Positions 1 to 9,354 are shown, numbered from the stretch's first letter. The stretch: DNA of 64,000 nt from Treponema sp. (GCA_017619795.1 JAFZRP010000104.1:85284-149283), one strand, 5' to 3'. A program made the numbers and translations. Notes: generated by a model from the letters alone, not told the origin.

Positions 1-1145
1 GCTACAACTTGAGCCGAATCCCTGATGATGACTCCGTTTTTATCCTTTACCATTGAATAGCCGCGCTCAAAGATTGTCTGAGGGCTTGCGTTTTCAAGAA
101 TTGTAACATTTTGAGCTATTTTAGTATGCAGCTCCTTTATTTTTTCCTGAAGGTTTTTCACTAAGTTTTCTTTTGCAGAATCGTAACGGTTTAAAAGCGG
201 CTGCTGAATACTTCGGAATCGCATTTCAAAAATGTCCGGCTTAAAGCTGCTTATAAGAAGTTTTGCGTGCTTCGTTTTCTGGGTAATCTGAAGATAAAAA
301 TCGTTTTTGTAGTTTTGGAGCAGCTGTTTAGTGTCTGCTGCAAGAGGAACTGCAAGCTCGGCAGCCGCAGATGGAGTTGCCGCCCGTTTATCAGCCGCAT
401 AATCACACAAAGCCCAGTCAATTTCGTGACCAACAGCAGAAATTACAGGGATTTCAGATTCCGCTACAGCCCGAACAACGCTTTCTTCGCTGAACGGCAG
501 TAAATCTTCCAGAGAACCGCCGCCACGACCAACAATCAGAACGTCGCAAAGCTTGTAAAAGTTTGCAAGCTGAATCATTTTTACGATTGTTGCAGCAGCT
601 CCATCTCCCTGAACAATTGCCGGCAGAATTGTAACATTCATTCCTTTGTTGCGCCTTTTAGTAATCTGAAGAATATCCTTTATTGCAGCTCCCGTAGCAC
701 TTGTAACAACCCCGATTGTACGTGGATATGCAGGCAGCGGTTTTTTACGGCTTTCATCAAAAAGTCCTTCGGCATTAAGCTTTCGTTTTCTTTCTTCAAG
801 CATCTGCAGAATATTTCCAGAGCCGGCAGCTTCCATTTTAGAAACAATCAGCTGGTAAGTTCCCTGCGGACCATAAACCGAAATGCTTCCGGTACAGCGA
901 ACCTTGTCTCCATCCTTTGGTCTGAACGTAAGATGATATGCGTTTCCTCTGAAAAGAACAGCCTTAAGCTGAGCGGTATTATCCTTAAGTGTAAAATAAA
1001 TATGACCGGCAGAGCTTGGACGCCAGTTTGAAATTTCACCTTCAATAGTGATTGTCCTGAACGAGGTTTCAAGAATCTCTTTTATAACGTCGGTAATTTG
1101 TGATACAGAAAAAACTTGCTCTGAAAAAGGATTGGACTCTTGCAT
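1..1145 (-). CDS. xseA: Exodeoxyribonuclease VII large subunit, 3' end cut by window edge
   Basis: Large subunit of exonuclease VII, which with XseB degrades single-stranded DNA in the cytoplasm during repair. Reading the minus strand from the ATG at 1145 gives about 381 codons without a stop to the window edge, so only the C-terminal tail is missing. Visible are the N-terminal OB-fold (motif GEISNWRPSSAGHIYFTLKD, about residues 37-56) and the core motifs TIGVVTSATGAAIKDI, VGRGGGSLEDL and SAVGHEIDW, all typical of XseA. There is no Shine-Dalgarno; a promoter lies immediately upstream, so the mRNA may be leaderless. It is divergent from the radical-SAM gene, 57 bases apart. Identity is secure from the motifs. 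Confidence 0.95.
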   Translation of the reverse strand, partial: MQESNPFSEQVFSVSQITDVIKEILETSFRTITIEGEISNWRPSSAGHIYFTLKDNTAQLKAVLFRGNAYHLTFRPKDGDKVRCTGSISVYGPQGTYQLIVSKMEAAGSGNILQMLEERKRKLNAEGLFDESRKKPLPAYPRTIGVVTSATGAAIKDILQITKRRNKGMNVTILPAIVQGDGAAATIVKMIQLANFYKLCDVLIVGRGGGSLEDLLPFSEESVVRAVAESEIPVISAVGHEIDWALCDYAADKRAATPSAAAELAVPLAADTKQLLQNYKNDFYLQITQKTKHAKLLISSFKPDIFEMRFRSIQQPLLNRYDSAKENLVKNLQEKIKELHTKIAQNVTILENASPQTIFERGYSMVKDKNGVIIRDSAQVV

Positions 1146-1151
1146 ACAATT

Positions 1152-1180
1152 ATTTTATTCAATTCAATAAACTTGTTCAA
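1152..1180 (-). promoter_or_regulatory. xseA promoter
   Basis: On the minus strand TTGAAC, a 17-base spacer, then TAAAAT. The -10 box ends six bases before the xseA ATG, so the expected transcription start falls on the start codon itself. Confidence 0.6.
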
Positions 1181-1202
1181 TTGATTGCCGATAAACAAAT
1201 TG

Positions 1203-2750
1203 ATGAAAAGTATTGTTGTTTTTTTTGAGAATAAGTGTAATACAAGAAAAAATGAGAAGGTTTTTGGCGGGAAAGCTGCAGTTGAACTGAGTAAGGCTTG
1301 GGCAGAGTCTGTTTCCGAGAAGGTTCTTACAGTTTGTGCTGATAATGTTACTCAGCTGCTCGAAAAGCTAAAATCGGCCTGCGAGGAAAATAAAGCTGAT
1401 TCTGTAATCTATTCTTATGATGATCTTCCCTTTTTAAATAAAGAGCTTACCTTAAAGCTTAAAGAAACACACGAAAAATACTGCGCAGAATATACGTTTG
1501 CAGACGGTTATCCTTATGGTTTCGCACCAGAAATTATAGATGCAGGAACAGTGAACATTTTGTATGAGCTTTCAAAAACTGTTCAGGCAGAAGAAGGAAA
1601 AAAGCCAGTCTGCAGGGAAAGTATTTTTAATCTTATAAAAACAGATATCAATTCTTTTGAGGTAGAAACTGTTCTTTCCGAAGAGGATTTTAGACTTTTA
1701 AGGTTAAACTTTCATTGTGGAAAAAAAGAAAGCTTTATTGTGTGTCAGAAGCTTTTTGAAGCTGTAAATAATAAAGGAGATATTGAAAAGCTTTCTGCAC
1801 TTGAGCTTTCAAAGCTTGCGGCAAAAAATCCTGAAATATTAAAAACTTTTCCTGGTTTTTACAATATCCAGATTGCAGATAACTGCGGCGGTAAATGTAT
1901 TTACTGTCCTTATACAGCCTGCTATGAAGAAAAAAATGGCATAAAACCGGAAAAAGCCACGAAAGTTATGAGCTTCAGTGATTTTTCTGCACTTATAGAT
2001 AAAATTGCACAGTTCAGCGAGGAAGCTGTTGTAGGTCTTTCTGCTTGGGGAGAGCCACTTAAACATCCGGAATTGTTGAAAATGATAGAAAAAGTTCTTT
2101 CGTACAAAGGACTTTCGGTATTTATAGAAACAGACGGTCTTTTAGCCGACCAGAGCTTCTGTGATGCACTTGCAGCAATTGTTCAGAAGGCAGAAGAAAG
2201 AACCAACGGTTGGGAAAAGGTGATGATTGCTGTTTCGGTTGATGCGTTTACAGCGGAAACTTATAAAAAAATGCACGGCTTAGCCGATTCAGAAGCTTTT
2301 TCTATGGAAACAGTTGTTGAAGTAATTAAACGGCTTTCGGATGCAGTTTCCGGTGCAGTTTATCCTCAGTTTGTACGGACAAATGACAACGAAGAAGAAT
2401 TGGAAAGCTTTTTCCGGTACTGGAACGAAAAATCAAATGCTTCGGGCGGTAAACAGATTATACAGAAATACGACTCATTTGCAGGACTATTGCCAGACTG
2501 TAAACCGGCAGATCTTTCTCCAATAGAACGAAACGTTTGCTGGCATTTGCGCCGCGACATGACTATCCTTTCAAACGGAGATGTACCTTTTTGCAGAGAA
2601 TATGTGCTTTCCGGAGTAACAGGCAATGCTTTTAAAGAAAGTCTTGAATCAATATGGAAGAAAACAGATTCTGTTTTAATAGAACAGATGAGTAATCAAT
2701 ATAACAATAAATGCAGGGATTGTGATGAATACTATACCTTTAACTTTTGA
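1203..2750 (+). CDS. Radical SAM/SPASM protein, spirochaete type (spiro-SPASM)
   Basis: A radical S-adenosylmethionine enzyme. The 4Fe-4S motif CGGKCIYC (CxxxCxxC) lies at about residues 228-235, after a long N-terminal region of about 220 residues with no motif I recognise. A C-terminal SPASM region holds the cysteine sets CWHLRRD, PFCREY and CRDCDEYY that would bind auxiliary clusters. The architecture fits the family I know as spiro-SPASM, described from spirochaetes only; its substrate is unknown to me. I prefer the ATG at 1203; a TTG at 1185 would add six residues, and neither has a clear ribosome-binding site. The 3' end overlaps the glycosyltransferase-like gene by 26 bases, so the two are probably co-expressed. 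SPASM proteins often modify peptides, but with cytidylyltransferase and PseG-like neighbours a sugar or lipid modification is equally possible. Confidence 0.8.
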   Translation: MKSIVVFFENKCNTRKNEKVFGGKAAVELSKAWAESVSEKVLTVCADNVTQLLEKLKSACEENKADSVIYSYDDLPFLNKELTLKLKETHEKYCAEYTFADGYPYGFAPEIIDAGTVNILYELSKTVQAEEGKKPVCRESIFNLIKTDINSFEVETVLSEEDFRLLRLNFHCGKKESFIVCQKLFEAVNNKGDIEKLSALELSKLAAKNPEILKTFPGFYNIQIADNCGGKCIYCPYTACYEEKNGIKPEKATKVMSFSDFSALIDKIAQFSEEAVVGLSAWGEPLKHPELLKMIEKVLSYKGLSVFIETDGLLADQSFCDALAAIVQKAEERTNGWEKVMIAVSVDAFTAETYKKMHGLADSEAFSMETVVEVIKRLSDAVSGAVYPQFVRTNDNEEELESFFRYWNEKSNASGGKQIIQKYDSFAGLLPDCKPADLSPIERNVCWHLRRDMTILSNGDVPFCREYVLSGVTGNAFKESLESIWKKTDSVLIEQMSNQYNNKCRDCDEYYTFNF

Positions 2751-3690
2751 TGAGCATCAGATAAACAGAACTGTAATTGGCGGAAGGACAAATACAACGC
2801 CGGGCTCACTAAACATCTCAGTAATATTGTTCAACAGCGGTGGAACACATTTTAAGATTAATAATCTTGAAAATCTTTTAGGCTGTAATTTCAACTCTGT
2901 AATCTGTATTGAAAGAAAAAACGATAATTTTTCTATAGAAGATGTTGCTAAAAAGTTTCCGAAGATTAAGTTCATTATTCCTAAGGAAGAAACAACTGAC
3001 GGTGAAATGATAAATCTTGCAATGAGTGAGATTACGTCAGATTATGTGCTTGTTATAAGAGACAACCTTTATATACCGCAGGGAATGATTCTTCAAAATC
3101 TTGCACAAAAGCTTACCCAGGACGGCATTTACTGCATTGTTCCACGGCTTCTGGATAAAAACAAAAACGGACTTTCTACAAGATTTAATCCGTGTGCAGA
3201 AAAATCTCATTTTGTAATTGATTCTTCGTTTGTTGTTACTGACGGTGTAAAAACCGTTTATCCGTTTGATTATATTGCACTTTATAATAGAAAAAAGTTT
3301 ATCCAGCTTGGCGGCTTTGACTATACAATAAAATCTCCGTACTGGCAGAACCTTGATCTTTCTGTTCGCTCCTGGCTGTTCGGAGAAAAAACAAAGCTTA
3401 CGACAATGCTTCAGTTTTCTTACCTGGACGAGGTTCCGGTTGAAGACAGAACAGTAAATATTGATTACCTGAGATATTATTTAAAAAACGAATTACCTAG
3501 GGTTAAGAATGACCGCGGCTATTTTAAGTTCAACTCATTCTTTAAGTTCTTTCATCAATCTTCCTGCGGTTATATAGAAGCAAGAAGACAGTATGTAAGC
3601 GCTAAAAACTGGGTAGAAGCTAATAAGTATAGATTTAAAATGGATTTGCAGGCTTTTATTCAAGGATGGACAGAGCAAAATGAAAACTAA
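2725..3690 (+). CDS. Glycosyltransferase family 2-like (GT-A fold) protein
   Basis: 321 residues resembling GT-A glycosyltransferases. An N-terminal Rossmann-like half contains YVLVIRDNL where the nucleotide-sugar-binding DxD would be expected. A later segment, RKKFIQLGGFDYTIKSPYW followed by NLDLSVR, matches the acceptor-side GGFD...DLxxR pattern of family 2. The acidic DxD is not intact, so activity is uncertain and it may be a binding or scaffold protein. ATG 2725 is chosen over GTG 2722 because AGGG sits about 7 bases upstream. It is embedded in the end of the radical-SAM gene and overlaps the next gene by 11 bases, so all are one transcription unit. Specific substrate unknown. Confidence 0.6.
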   Translation: MNTIPLTFDEHQINRTVIGGRTNTTPGSLNISVILFNSGGTHFKINNLENLLGCNFNSVICIERKNDNFSIEDVAKKFPKIKFIIPKEETTDGEMINLAMSEITSDYVLVIRDNLYIPQGMILQNLAQKLTQDGIYCIVPRLLDKNKNGLSTRFNPCAEKSHFVIDSSFVVTDGVKTVYPFDYIALYNRKKFIQLGGFDYTIKSPYWQNLDLSVRSWLFGEKTKLTTMLQFSYLDEVPVEDRTVNIDYLRYYLKNELPRVKNDRGYFKFNSFFKFFHQSSCGYIEARRQYVSAKNWVEANKYRFKMDLQAFIQGWTEQNEN

Positions 3691-6169
3691 GCGGACTGTT
3701 ATTGTTCAGTGCAGATTATCCTCAAACCGATTGCCGGAAAAAGCAATTAAACTGCTCGGCGGTAAGCCTGTGCTTGCCTGGGTTTTAGCGTCTATGCATA
3801 AAATTAAGGCAGACAGGTATTTTGTTGCAACTGACGAGGCTTCTTATCCTATATTAAAAAAAATCTGTGATGAAAATGACTTTGAATGCTTTGCCGGCGA
3901 TTTGAATAATGTATTAAAGCGTTTCTGTGACCTTATTCAAAAAGTAAAGGGTGAAACAATAATCCGTGCGACTGCTGATAATCCATTTTTGTTTTACGAA
4001 GCAGTTGAAGCAAGCGTACTTGAGTTTGAAGAGCGGAATAAAAAGAAGCTTACGTGTGATTATCTTACGTATACAGGCTTGCCTCACGGTTCAGGAGTTG
4101 AGATTTTTAACGGAAAATCTCTTCTTCTTGCTGCAAGCCAGACAGAAGATCCGTATGATCAGGAGCATGTAGGACCAGCTTTATACAATCATAAAGATAA
4201 ATTTAACTGCGAGTTTATAAAGGCTCCGTCCCGTTTTTATCATCCGGAGCTTAGAACAACTATAGACACTTATTCCGATTACCTCAGAGCTGTTTCAATT
4301 GTAAATTATCTTTCTGAGAAAAATATAAAGGAGCCGTACAGCACAGAGCAGATTCTCGAAGCGTGTACATCTTCTTATGTTCAAAAGCCTGTTGTATTTG
4401 TACCTTCTGTAAAAAAAGGGCAGGGAACAGGACATCTTCATCGCTGCCTTAAAGCGGCAATTGATTCAAAAGGCTTTGTATACATTCCAAAGGCTTGTAC
4501 TCTGGAAGGAGTGCCGGAATTAATAAACAGCTATTGTGAAGTTGGACTGAATGAGCTTCAGATTATAGACGAGCTTCCAGACGAAACTTTTAAGCCAGTA
4601 ATTGTCACCGACACCTTTTCGCTTACTGAGGATGAAGCGAAGGCTTATTCAAATGCAAGAGCTTTAATTTCTATAGATGAAGGCTCTGAGTTTTCAAATT
4701 ACAGCGATTATCTTCTGGATATAATTCCATCATATAAGCTTGAAAGAAAAGCAAATCTTTCTGATGCAGGCTTTATAGAAGTTCCTTCAAATGTGCGCAA
4801 GGAAAGAAAGCTGGAGTTCAAAAATATTTTAGTTTGCCTGGGCGGTGAAGATCCCGCTGGTTTAACAATTCCTGCTGCCAACAACCTTAGTAAAATCTAT
4901 CCAAAATCTGAGATTAAAGCAGTGATTGCCGGTGATATTGAAAAAGTAACGTGCGGTAAGACTAAAATAGATAATATTGAGTTTACAGGACCAATTGAAA
5001 ACCTTAAGGAAAAGCTTTACGAGTACGATTTAGTTGTTACTCATTACGGACTTACTGCTTTTGAAGCGGCTGCGGCTGGTTGTGCCGTTCTTTTGCTTGG
5101 AACTTCTAAGCTGCACGAAAAGCTTGCAGAAAAATATGATTTTGCTTTTGTTCCTCAGCATGAACTTACAGAAAAGAAAATGAGGGATTGTCTTCTTTCT
5201 GAAAATATTTTCCCTGTAAGCCCTGCAACTCAAGCACGAAACGAAGATGCACGTAAATCTCTTGGCGAATACATAAATAAAGTTGCAGCCGGAAACAGAA
5301 TGTGTTGCCCGGTTTGCGGAACGGCTGAAGAAAATCAAAATCCTTTTGTAAACCCTGTAGTTTCAAGAAATGCATACAGAACTTACCGACGCTGCTCTGA
5401 ATGCGGACTTGTTTATATGTCCTTTACAATTGAACCTGAAAAAAAATATCAGAAAGCATACTTTTTTGAGGATTATAAAAAACAGTACGGCAAAACTTAT
5501 AAGGAAGATTTTGACAACATCAAAAAGGAATGCTCAAGAAGAATCGGGATAATTACAGAAATAAAACCGGAAGGAAACTCCCGTAATGTGCTTGATATTG
5601 GCTGTGCTTATGGTCCGTTCCTGGCCGCTGCCGGAGAAGGAAATATGAATCCTTTTGGAACAGATATTTCTGATGATGCAGTTGATTATGTAAAAAAAGA
5701 ACTTCATTATCCTGCAAGCTGTACAGCGTTCCCGAATATAGATACAGTTTCTGAGTTTGGAGTTTCGCATTTTGATGTTGTTACAATGTGGTATGTAATT
5801 GAACACTTTAAGAATCTTGATACAGTTCTTAAAAAGGTTAATTCAATTATAAAGACAGGCGGAATCTTTGCGTTTTCAACTCCGTCTGCAGAAGGCGTTT
5901 CTGCAAAATATAATCTTGATAATTTTTATACAATCAGCCCGTCAGATCATTATTCTGTATGGGAGCCTTCAAGAGCACAGAAGATTTTGAGTAAATATGG
6001 ATTTATTATAGAAAAAATTGTTTCAACCGGTCACCATCCGGAACGATTTCCTTCAATCAAAAAATCAGAAGCAAAAAAAGGAAGTCTTAAATGGAAAATG
6101 GTAGATAAATACAGCAGGATGATGAATCTTGGCGATACCGTTGAGATTTATTGCAGGAAGGTTAGATAA
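3680..6169 (+). CDS. Three-domain fusion: SpsF-like cytidylyltransferase, PseG/SpsG-like domain, SAM methyltransferase
   Basis: 829 residues in three parts. Residues 1-240 match SpsF-type cytidylyltransferases (VIVQCRLSSNRLPEKAIKLL, FVATDEASYPI, ATADNPF), which activate sugars with CTP. Residues about 250-535 resemble PseG/SpsG nucleotide-sugar hydrolases or GT-B enzymes (KKGQGTGHLHRC at the front; THYGLTAFEAAAAGCAVLLL at the back). Residues about 541-829 are a class I methyltransferase: a zinc-ribbon-like CPVCG...CSECG head, then VLDIGCAYGPF as SAM motif I at about 636. Such methyltransferases often act on sugars or lipids. The ATG lies inside the preceding gene, and the stop overlaps the next ATG. 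Together the domains suggest synthesis and methylation of a CMP-activated sugar, perhaps nonulosonic-acid-like. The pathway is inference; the domain calls are firm. Confidence 0.8.
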   Translation: MKTKRTVIVQCRLSSNRLPEKAIKLLGGKPVLAWVLASMHKIKADRYFVATDEASYPILKKICDENDFECFAGDLNNVLKRFCDLIQKVKGETIIRATADNPFLFYEAVEASVLEFEERNKKKLTCDYLTYTGLPHGSGVEIFNGKSLLLAASQTEDPYDQEHVGPALYNHKDKFNCEFIKAPSRFYHPELRTTIDTYSDYLRAVSIVNYLSEKNIKEPYSTEQILEACTSSYVQKPVVFVPSVKKGQGTGHLHRCLKAAIDSKGFVYIPKACTLEGVPELINSYCEVGLNELQIIDELPDETFKPVIVTDTFSLTEDEAKAYSNARALISIDEGSEFSNYSDYLLDIIPSYKLERKANLSDAGFIEVPSNVRKERKLEFKNILVCLGGEDPAGLTIPAANNLSKIYPKSEIKAVIAGDIEKVTCGKTKIDNIEFTGPIENLKEKLYEYDLVVTHYGLTAFEAAAAGCAVLLLGTSKLHEKLAEKYDFAFVPQHELTEKKMRDCLLSENIFPVSPATQARNEDARKSLGEYINKVAAGNRMCCPVCGTAEENQNPFVNPVVSRNAYRTYRRCSECGLVYMSFTIEPEKKYQKAYFFEDYKKQYGKTYKEDFDNIKKECSRRIGIITEIKPEGNSRNVLDIGCAYGPFLAAAGEGNMNPFGTDISDDAVDYVKKELHYPASCTAFPNIDTVSEFGVSHFDVVTMWYVIEHFKNLDTVLKKVNSIIKTGGIFAFSTPSAEGVSAKYNLDNFYTISPSDHYSVWEPSRAQKILSKYGFIIEKIVSTGHHPERFPSIKKSEAKKGSLKWKMVDKYSRMMNLGDTVEIYCRKVR

Positions 6170-7842
6170 TGAATGACAGCAGAAAAATAAATTGCCTTAT
6201 ACTCGGTGCCGGCCTGATGCAAAAGCCTGCAATCCTTGCTTCAAAGGAGCTTGGCTATAATACTGTTGTAATTGATGCAGATGCTAAGGCAGTTTGTGTG
6301 CCACTTGCAGATAAGTTTTATCAGATTGATTTAAAAGCTAAAGAGCAGATTCTTGAACTTGCAGAAAAGCTTCAGAAAGAAGGCGGATTAAAAGCAGTTT
6401 TTACTGCCGGTACAGATTTTTCTGCTTCTGTTTCGTATGTGTGCGAAAAACTTGGATTACATGCCCACAGCCATGAGGCGGCTTTGAATGCAAGCATAAA
6501 AACAAGAATGAGACAGTGCTTTGCAGATAAGGGCGTTCCGTCTCCAGCTTTTATGAAAATTACAGAAAAAGAACTTGTCGATAAATCCAGTTCTGAAGCT
6601 TTGTTAAAGCAGATTCTTGGAAAAATGGCTTTCCCTGTAGTTGTTAAACCTGTAGATAATATGGGTGCACGCGGCTGTAGAATGGTACGAAGTGAAGCAG
6701 AGTTTATTACCTCGGCAGAAGCGGCTGTAAAGGCTTCCCGTTCAGGCTGTGCAATCGTTGAAGAGTATATGGATGGGCCTGAGTATTCAATCGATGCGCT
6801 TGTTTATAACGGCACAATGACAATTACAGGTTTTGCAGAGCGGCACATTTATTATCCACCTTATTTTATAGAAATGGGCCACACAATGCCCGCAGTGCTC
6901 GATAAAAAAATCCACGACGAGCTTATCTCAGCTTTTGCCGAAGGTACAAAAGCTCTCGGGCTCACCTGTGGCGCGGCAAAAGCAGACATTAAGTACACAA
7001 AAAACGGACCTATGATTGGTGAAATTGCCGGTAGACTTTCCGGTGGTTATATGTCGGGCTGGACATATCCTTATGCTTCAGATTTGAACCTTACAAAACA
7101 GGGACTTCTTATTGCAAGTGGTGAAAAACCAGAAGAGCTTGTTTCTAAAAGAACACCTGTCGATTATATAAAAACTGCTGGTTATATTCCGTCAGAAAAA
7201 CCTTATGAGCTTTTTGAGTACACGTGTGCTCGAACAAGTGCAGAACGCGCCTGGATTTCAATTCCGGGTACCGTACAATACATAGAAAACATTCAGGAAT
7301 ATACAGATAAAGCTGTTTTTGATGTACTTCCACGTGCAACAGTTGGTCTTGGAAGCGAAGTAGATTTTCCGAGAAACAATGTTCAGAAATGTGGAAACAT
7401 AATCTGCGTAAGCCATAACAGAGAAATTGCAATAAAAGCTGCAGAGGATGCGGTATCAAATATCTTTATAACCTTAAAGCCGAACGATGAAAAAACAGAA
7501 AGGTTCCTTAGCGGAGCTTCGACCGAGGATGAAGATAAGTTTCCGCCATCTGCTTTTTGTGAGCCGGAGGAGCTTGCTGCTTTTTCTAAGCTGACAGAAG
7601 CGGAAGCTGGAGGAGTAATTCCAAAGGATATGAGTGTGGCAGCCTGTATTCCTGCTGTTCTTAAAACCGAAAACTGGAGCAAAAGGGTAGACTGGAACTA
7701 CAATACAATTTTGCAGACAGCTCAAAAGTTCGATATTTTAAGGAAAAAACATCCTGAACTGAATGCAAAAGCTTTCTGGAGGGCATTATTACGAGGCGGA
7801 CTTCAGGCAGCAGTTTATTATTCAGACAAAGAGGCATTATGA
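6169..7842 (+). CDS. ATP-grasp family ligase
   Basis: 557 residues. The N-terminal pre-ATP-grasp Rossmann segment (LILGAGLMQKPAILASKELG, then VVIDAD) is followed by an ATP-grasp core. The core shows FPVVVKPVDNMGARGC as nucleotide-binding lysine and glycine loop, EEYMDGPEYSIDALV, and GEIAGRLSGGYMSG as metal-binding region. Biotin-carboxylase/CarB-like ATP-grasp enzymes join a carboxylate to an amine or thiol through an acylphosphate; the substrate here is unknown. A tail of about 110 residues after residue 440 is not part of the standard fold. The start codon overlaps the previous stop (TAATG), and the stop overlaps the amidase start, so it is cotranscribed with the glycan-type genes upstream. 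Confidence 0.75.
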   Translation: MNDSRKINCLILGAGLMQKPAILASKELGYNTVVIDADAKAVCVPLADKFYQIDLKAKEQILELAEKLQKEGGLKAVFTAGTDFSASVSYVCEKLGLHAHSHEAALNASIKTRMRQCFADKGVPSPAFMKITEKELVDKSSSEALLKQILGKMAFPVVVKPVDNMGARGCRMVRSEAEFITSAEAAVKASRSGCAIVEEYMDGPEYSIDALVYNGTMTITGFAERHIYYPPYFIEMGHTMPAVLDKKIHDELISAFAEGTKALGLTCGAAKADIKYTKNGPMIGEIAGRLSGGYMSGWTYPYASDLNLTKQGLLIASGEKPEELVSKRTPVDYIKTAGYIPSEKPYELFEYTCARTSAERAWISIPGTVQYIENIQEYTDKAVFDVLPRATVGLGSEVDFPRNNVQKCGNIICVSHNREIAIKAAEDAVSNIFITLKPNDEKTERFLSGASTEDEDKFPPSAFCEPEELAAFSKLTEAEAGGVIPKDMSVAACIPAVLKTENWSKRVDWNYNTILQTAQKFDILRKKHPELNAKAFWRALLRGGLQAAVYYSDKEAL

Positions 7843-8873
7843 AAAAATATTTAGCGTTGATTTTTAATCTTTTTATTATATCTGCGGTGTTTGCCGGAAA
7901 CGACGTTCCTCTATTAAAGTCGGCAAAGGAAATGGGAATTACTGTTTTCTGGGATTCGCTTTCTGAGTCTGGCCTGCTTGAAAAAAATGGTCACCAGATG
8001 ACGTTCAGGAAAAACGACGGCATTATCCTGCTTGATAATCTTCGTGTGATGATGACAGACCCGCCTGTAATAAAAAACAACGAGCTTTTTGTTACCGAGC
8101 GTTTTATTGAAGATGCAAATGCGTTTTTTACAACAGAGGATGATGATGAAGATCTGTTTAAAGTAGGCGCAATTCTTATAGATGCGGGCCACGGCGGTAA
8201 AGATCCGGGAGCCTTAAAAACTTATGATATCGGTGGAAAAAAGGTTACGGTACAGGAAAAGGATATAAACCTTAAGGTTGCAAAAATGCTTTATGAAAGG
8301 CTTAAAACAGCTTATCCTGAAAAGCAGATAATTCTTACACGTAGTACAGATGTATTCCTTTCGCTTAGTGAACGAACAGATATTGCAAATAATGTAAAGG
8401 TTGCTGAAAATGATGCAATTCTTTTTATTTCGATTCACGTAAACTCCTCTTTGAATAAATCTTCATCGGGGTATGAGGTCTGGTATCTTTCTCCTGGCTA
8501 TAGAAGAACTGTTCTTGATAAGACAGCAGTTGAGGATGATAAATCGCTGTTCCCGATTCTGAACTCACTTATGGAGGAAGAATATACAACAGAAAGCATT
8601 ATGATTGCACGGTTCATTATGGATGGACTTCAGGCGCAGATTGGAAATGAATCTAAACCGCGAGGAATAAAGGCTGAGGAATGGTTTGTCGTAAAGAATG
8701 CAAATATGCCGAGTGTACTTATTGAGCTTGGCTTTATTTCAAACCAGGAAGAGGCAATGCTTTTGAATAATGATACGTACTTGAAAAAAGCTACCCTTGG
8801 AATATATAATGGCATCAGCGCATTCATAACTCATTTTGAGCGTTCAAAAGGATTTACATCTGCAAATGAATAA
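7839..8873 (+). CDS. N-acetylmuramoyl-L-alanine amidase (Amidase_3)
   Basis: Zinc amidase that cleaves the bond between N-acetylmuramic acid and L-alanine in peptidoglycan. An N-terminal signal peptide (MKKYLALIFNLFIISAVFA) sends it to the periplasm. The catalytic domain fills about residues 112-335: DAGHGGKDPG carries the first zinc histidine, VQEKDINL the zinc glutamate, SIHVNSS the second histidine, and IELGFISN the catalytic glutamate. The region between signal and catalytic domain is short, with no LysM or AMIN domain that I can see. It overlaps the ATP-grasp gene by 4 bases and the next gene by 8. The order amidase / small membrane protein / flaA recalls T. pallidum. Confidence 0.93.
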   Translation: MKKYLALIFNLFIISAVFAGNDVPLLKSAKEMGITVFWDSLSESGLLEKNGHQMTFRKNDGIILLDNLRVMMTDPPVIKNNELFVTERFIEDANAFFTTEDDDEDLFKVGAILIDAGHGGKDPGALKTYDIGGKKVTVQEKDINLKVAKMLYERLKTAYPEKQIILTRSTDVFLSLSERTDIANNVKVAENDAILFISIHVNSSLNKSSSGYEVWYLSPGYRRTVLDKTAVEDDKSLFPILNSLMEEEYTTESIMIARFIMDGLQAQIGNESKPRGIKAEEWFVVKNANMPSVLIELGFISNQEEAMLLNNDTYLKKATLGIYNGISAFITHFERSKGFTSANE

Positions 8874-9354
8874 ACAAAATCTGAAAAGAAATATTATTAT
8901 AATCTCAACAATCTGTGTACTTCTTTTATCTCTTGTTTTGTCTTTAATTCTTTATTTTCAAAAGGATTACGGAAAGAGAAAAACGTTCATTTTCCCGTCA
9001 GTTGATGAAGGAAAGTACATTATAGAAACAAGATATCTGTCAGAAAATCCTGAAAAAACTGCAATAAGCTATTATGTAGATGAGCTGCTTCTGGGCTCTG
9101 GAACAGAAAGGACAAAGCTTCTTTTTACATCTGGTACAACAAGTCTTTCCTGCTTTGAACGATCTGGAATCCTGTATCTTAATCTTTCAGATACACTCTT
9201 AAAGATGGGAGATAATGTTGTCGAAATTGAAGAAGGAGTAAATCTTCTTGCAAAAAATGTGTTTCAGAATTTCAGCGAAATAAATGAGATAGATATATTT
9301 ATAGGCAATAAATTTGCGTATAAAAAACAAAAATTGAAAAAGTCTAACGAATAA
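8866..9354 (+). CDS. GerMN-domain-like membrane-anchored protein
   Basis: 162 residues: one N-terminal membrane segment (about residues 7-29) followed by a periplasmic domain of about 120 residues. The pattern YLSENPEKTAISYYVDELL...GTERTKLLFTSGT is typical of GerMN domains, which are found with amidases and cell-wall proteins. ATG 8866 is chosen over an in-frame TTG at 8836 because AAAAGGA lies about 12 bases upstream. It overlaps the amidase stop, so the two are probably translationally coupled, and a cell-envelope role beside the amidase is likely. A flaA promoter follows directly, so this ends the transcription unit. Confidence 0.65.
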   Translation: MNKQNLKRNIIIISTICVLLLSLVLSLILYFQKDYGKRKTFIFPSVDEGKYIIETRYLSENPEKTAISYYVDELLLGSGTERTKLLFTSGTTSLSCFERSGILYLNLSDTLLKMGDNVVEIEEGVNLLAKNVFQNFSEINEIDIFIGNKFAYKKQKLKKSNE

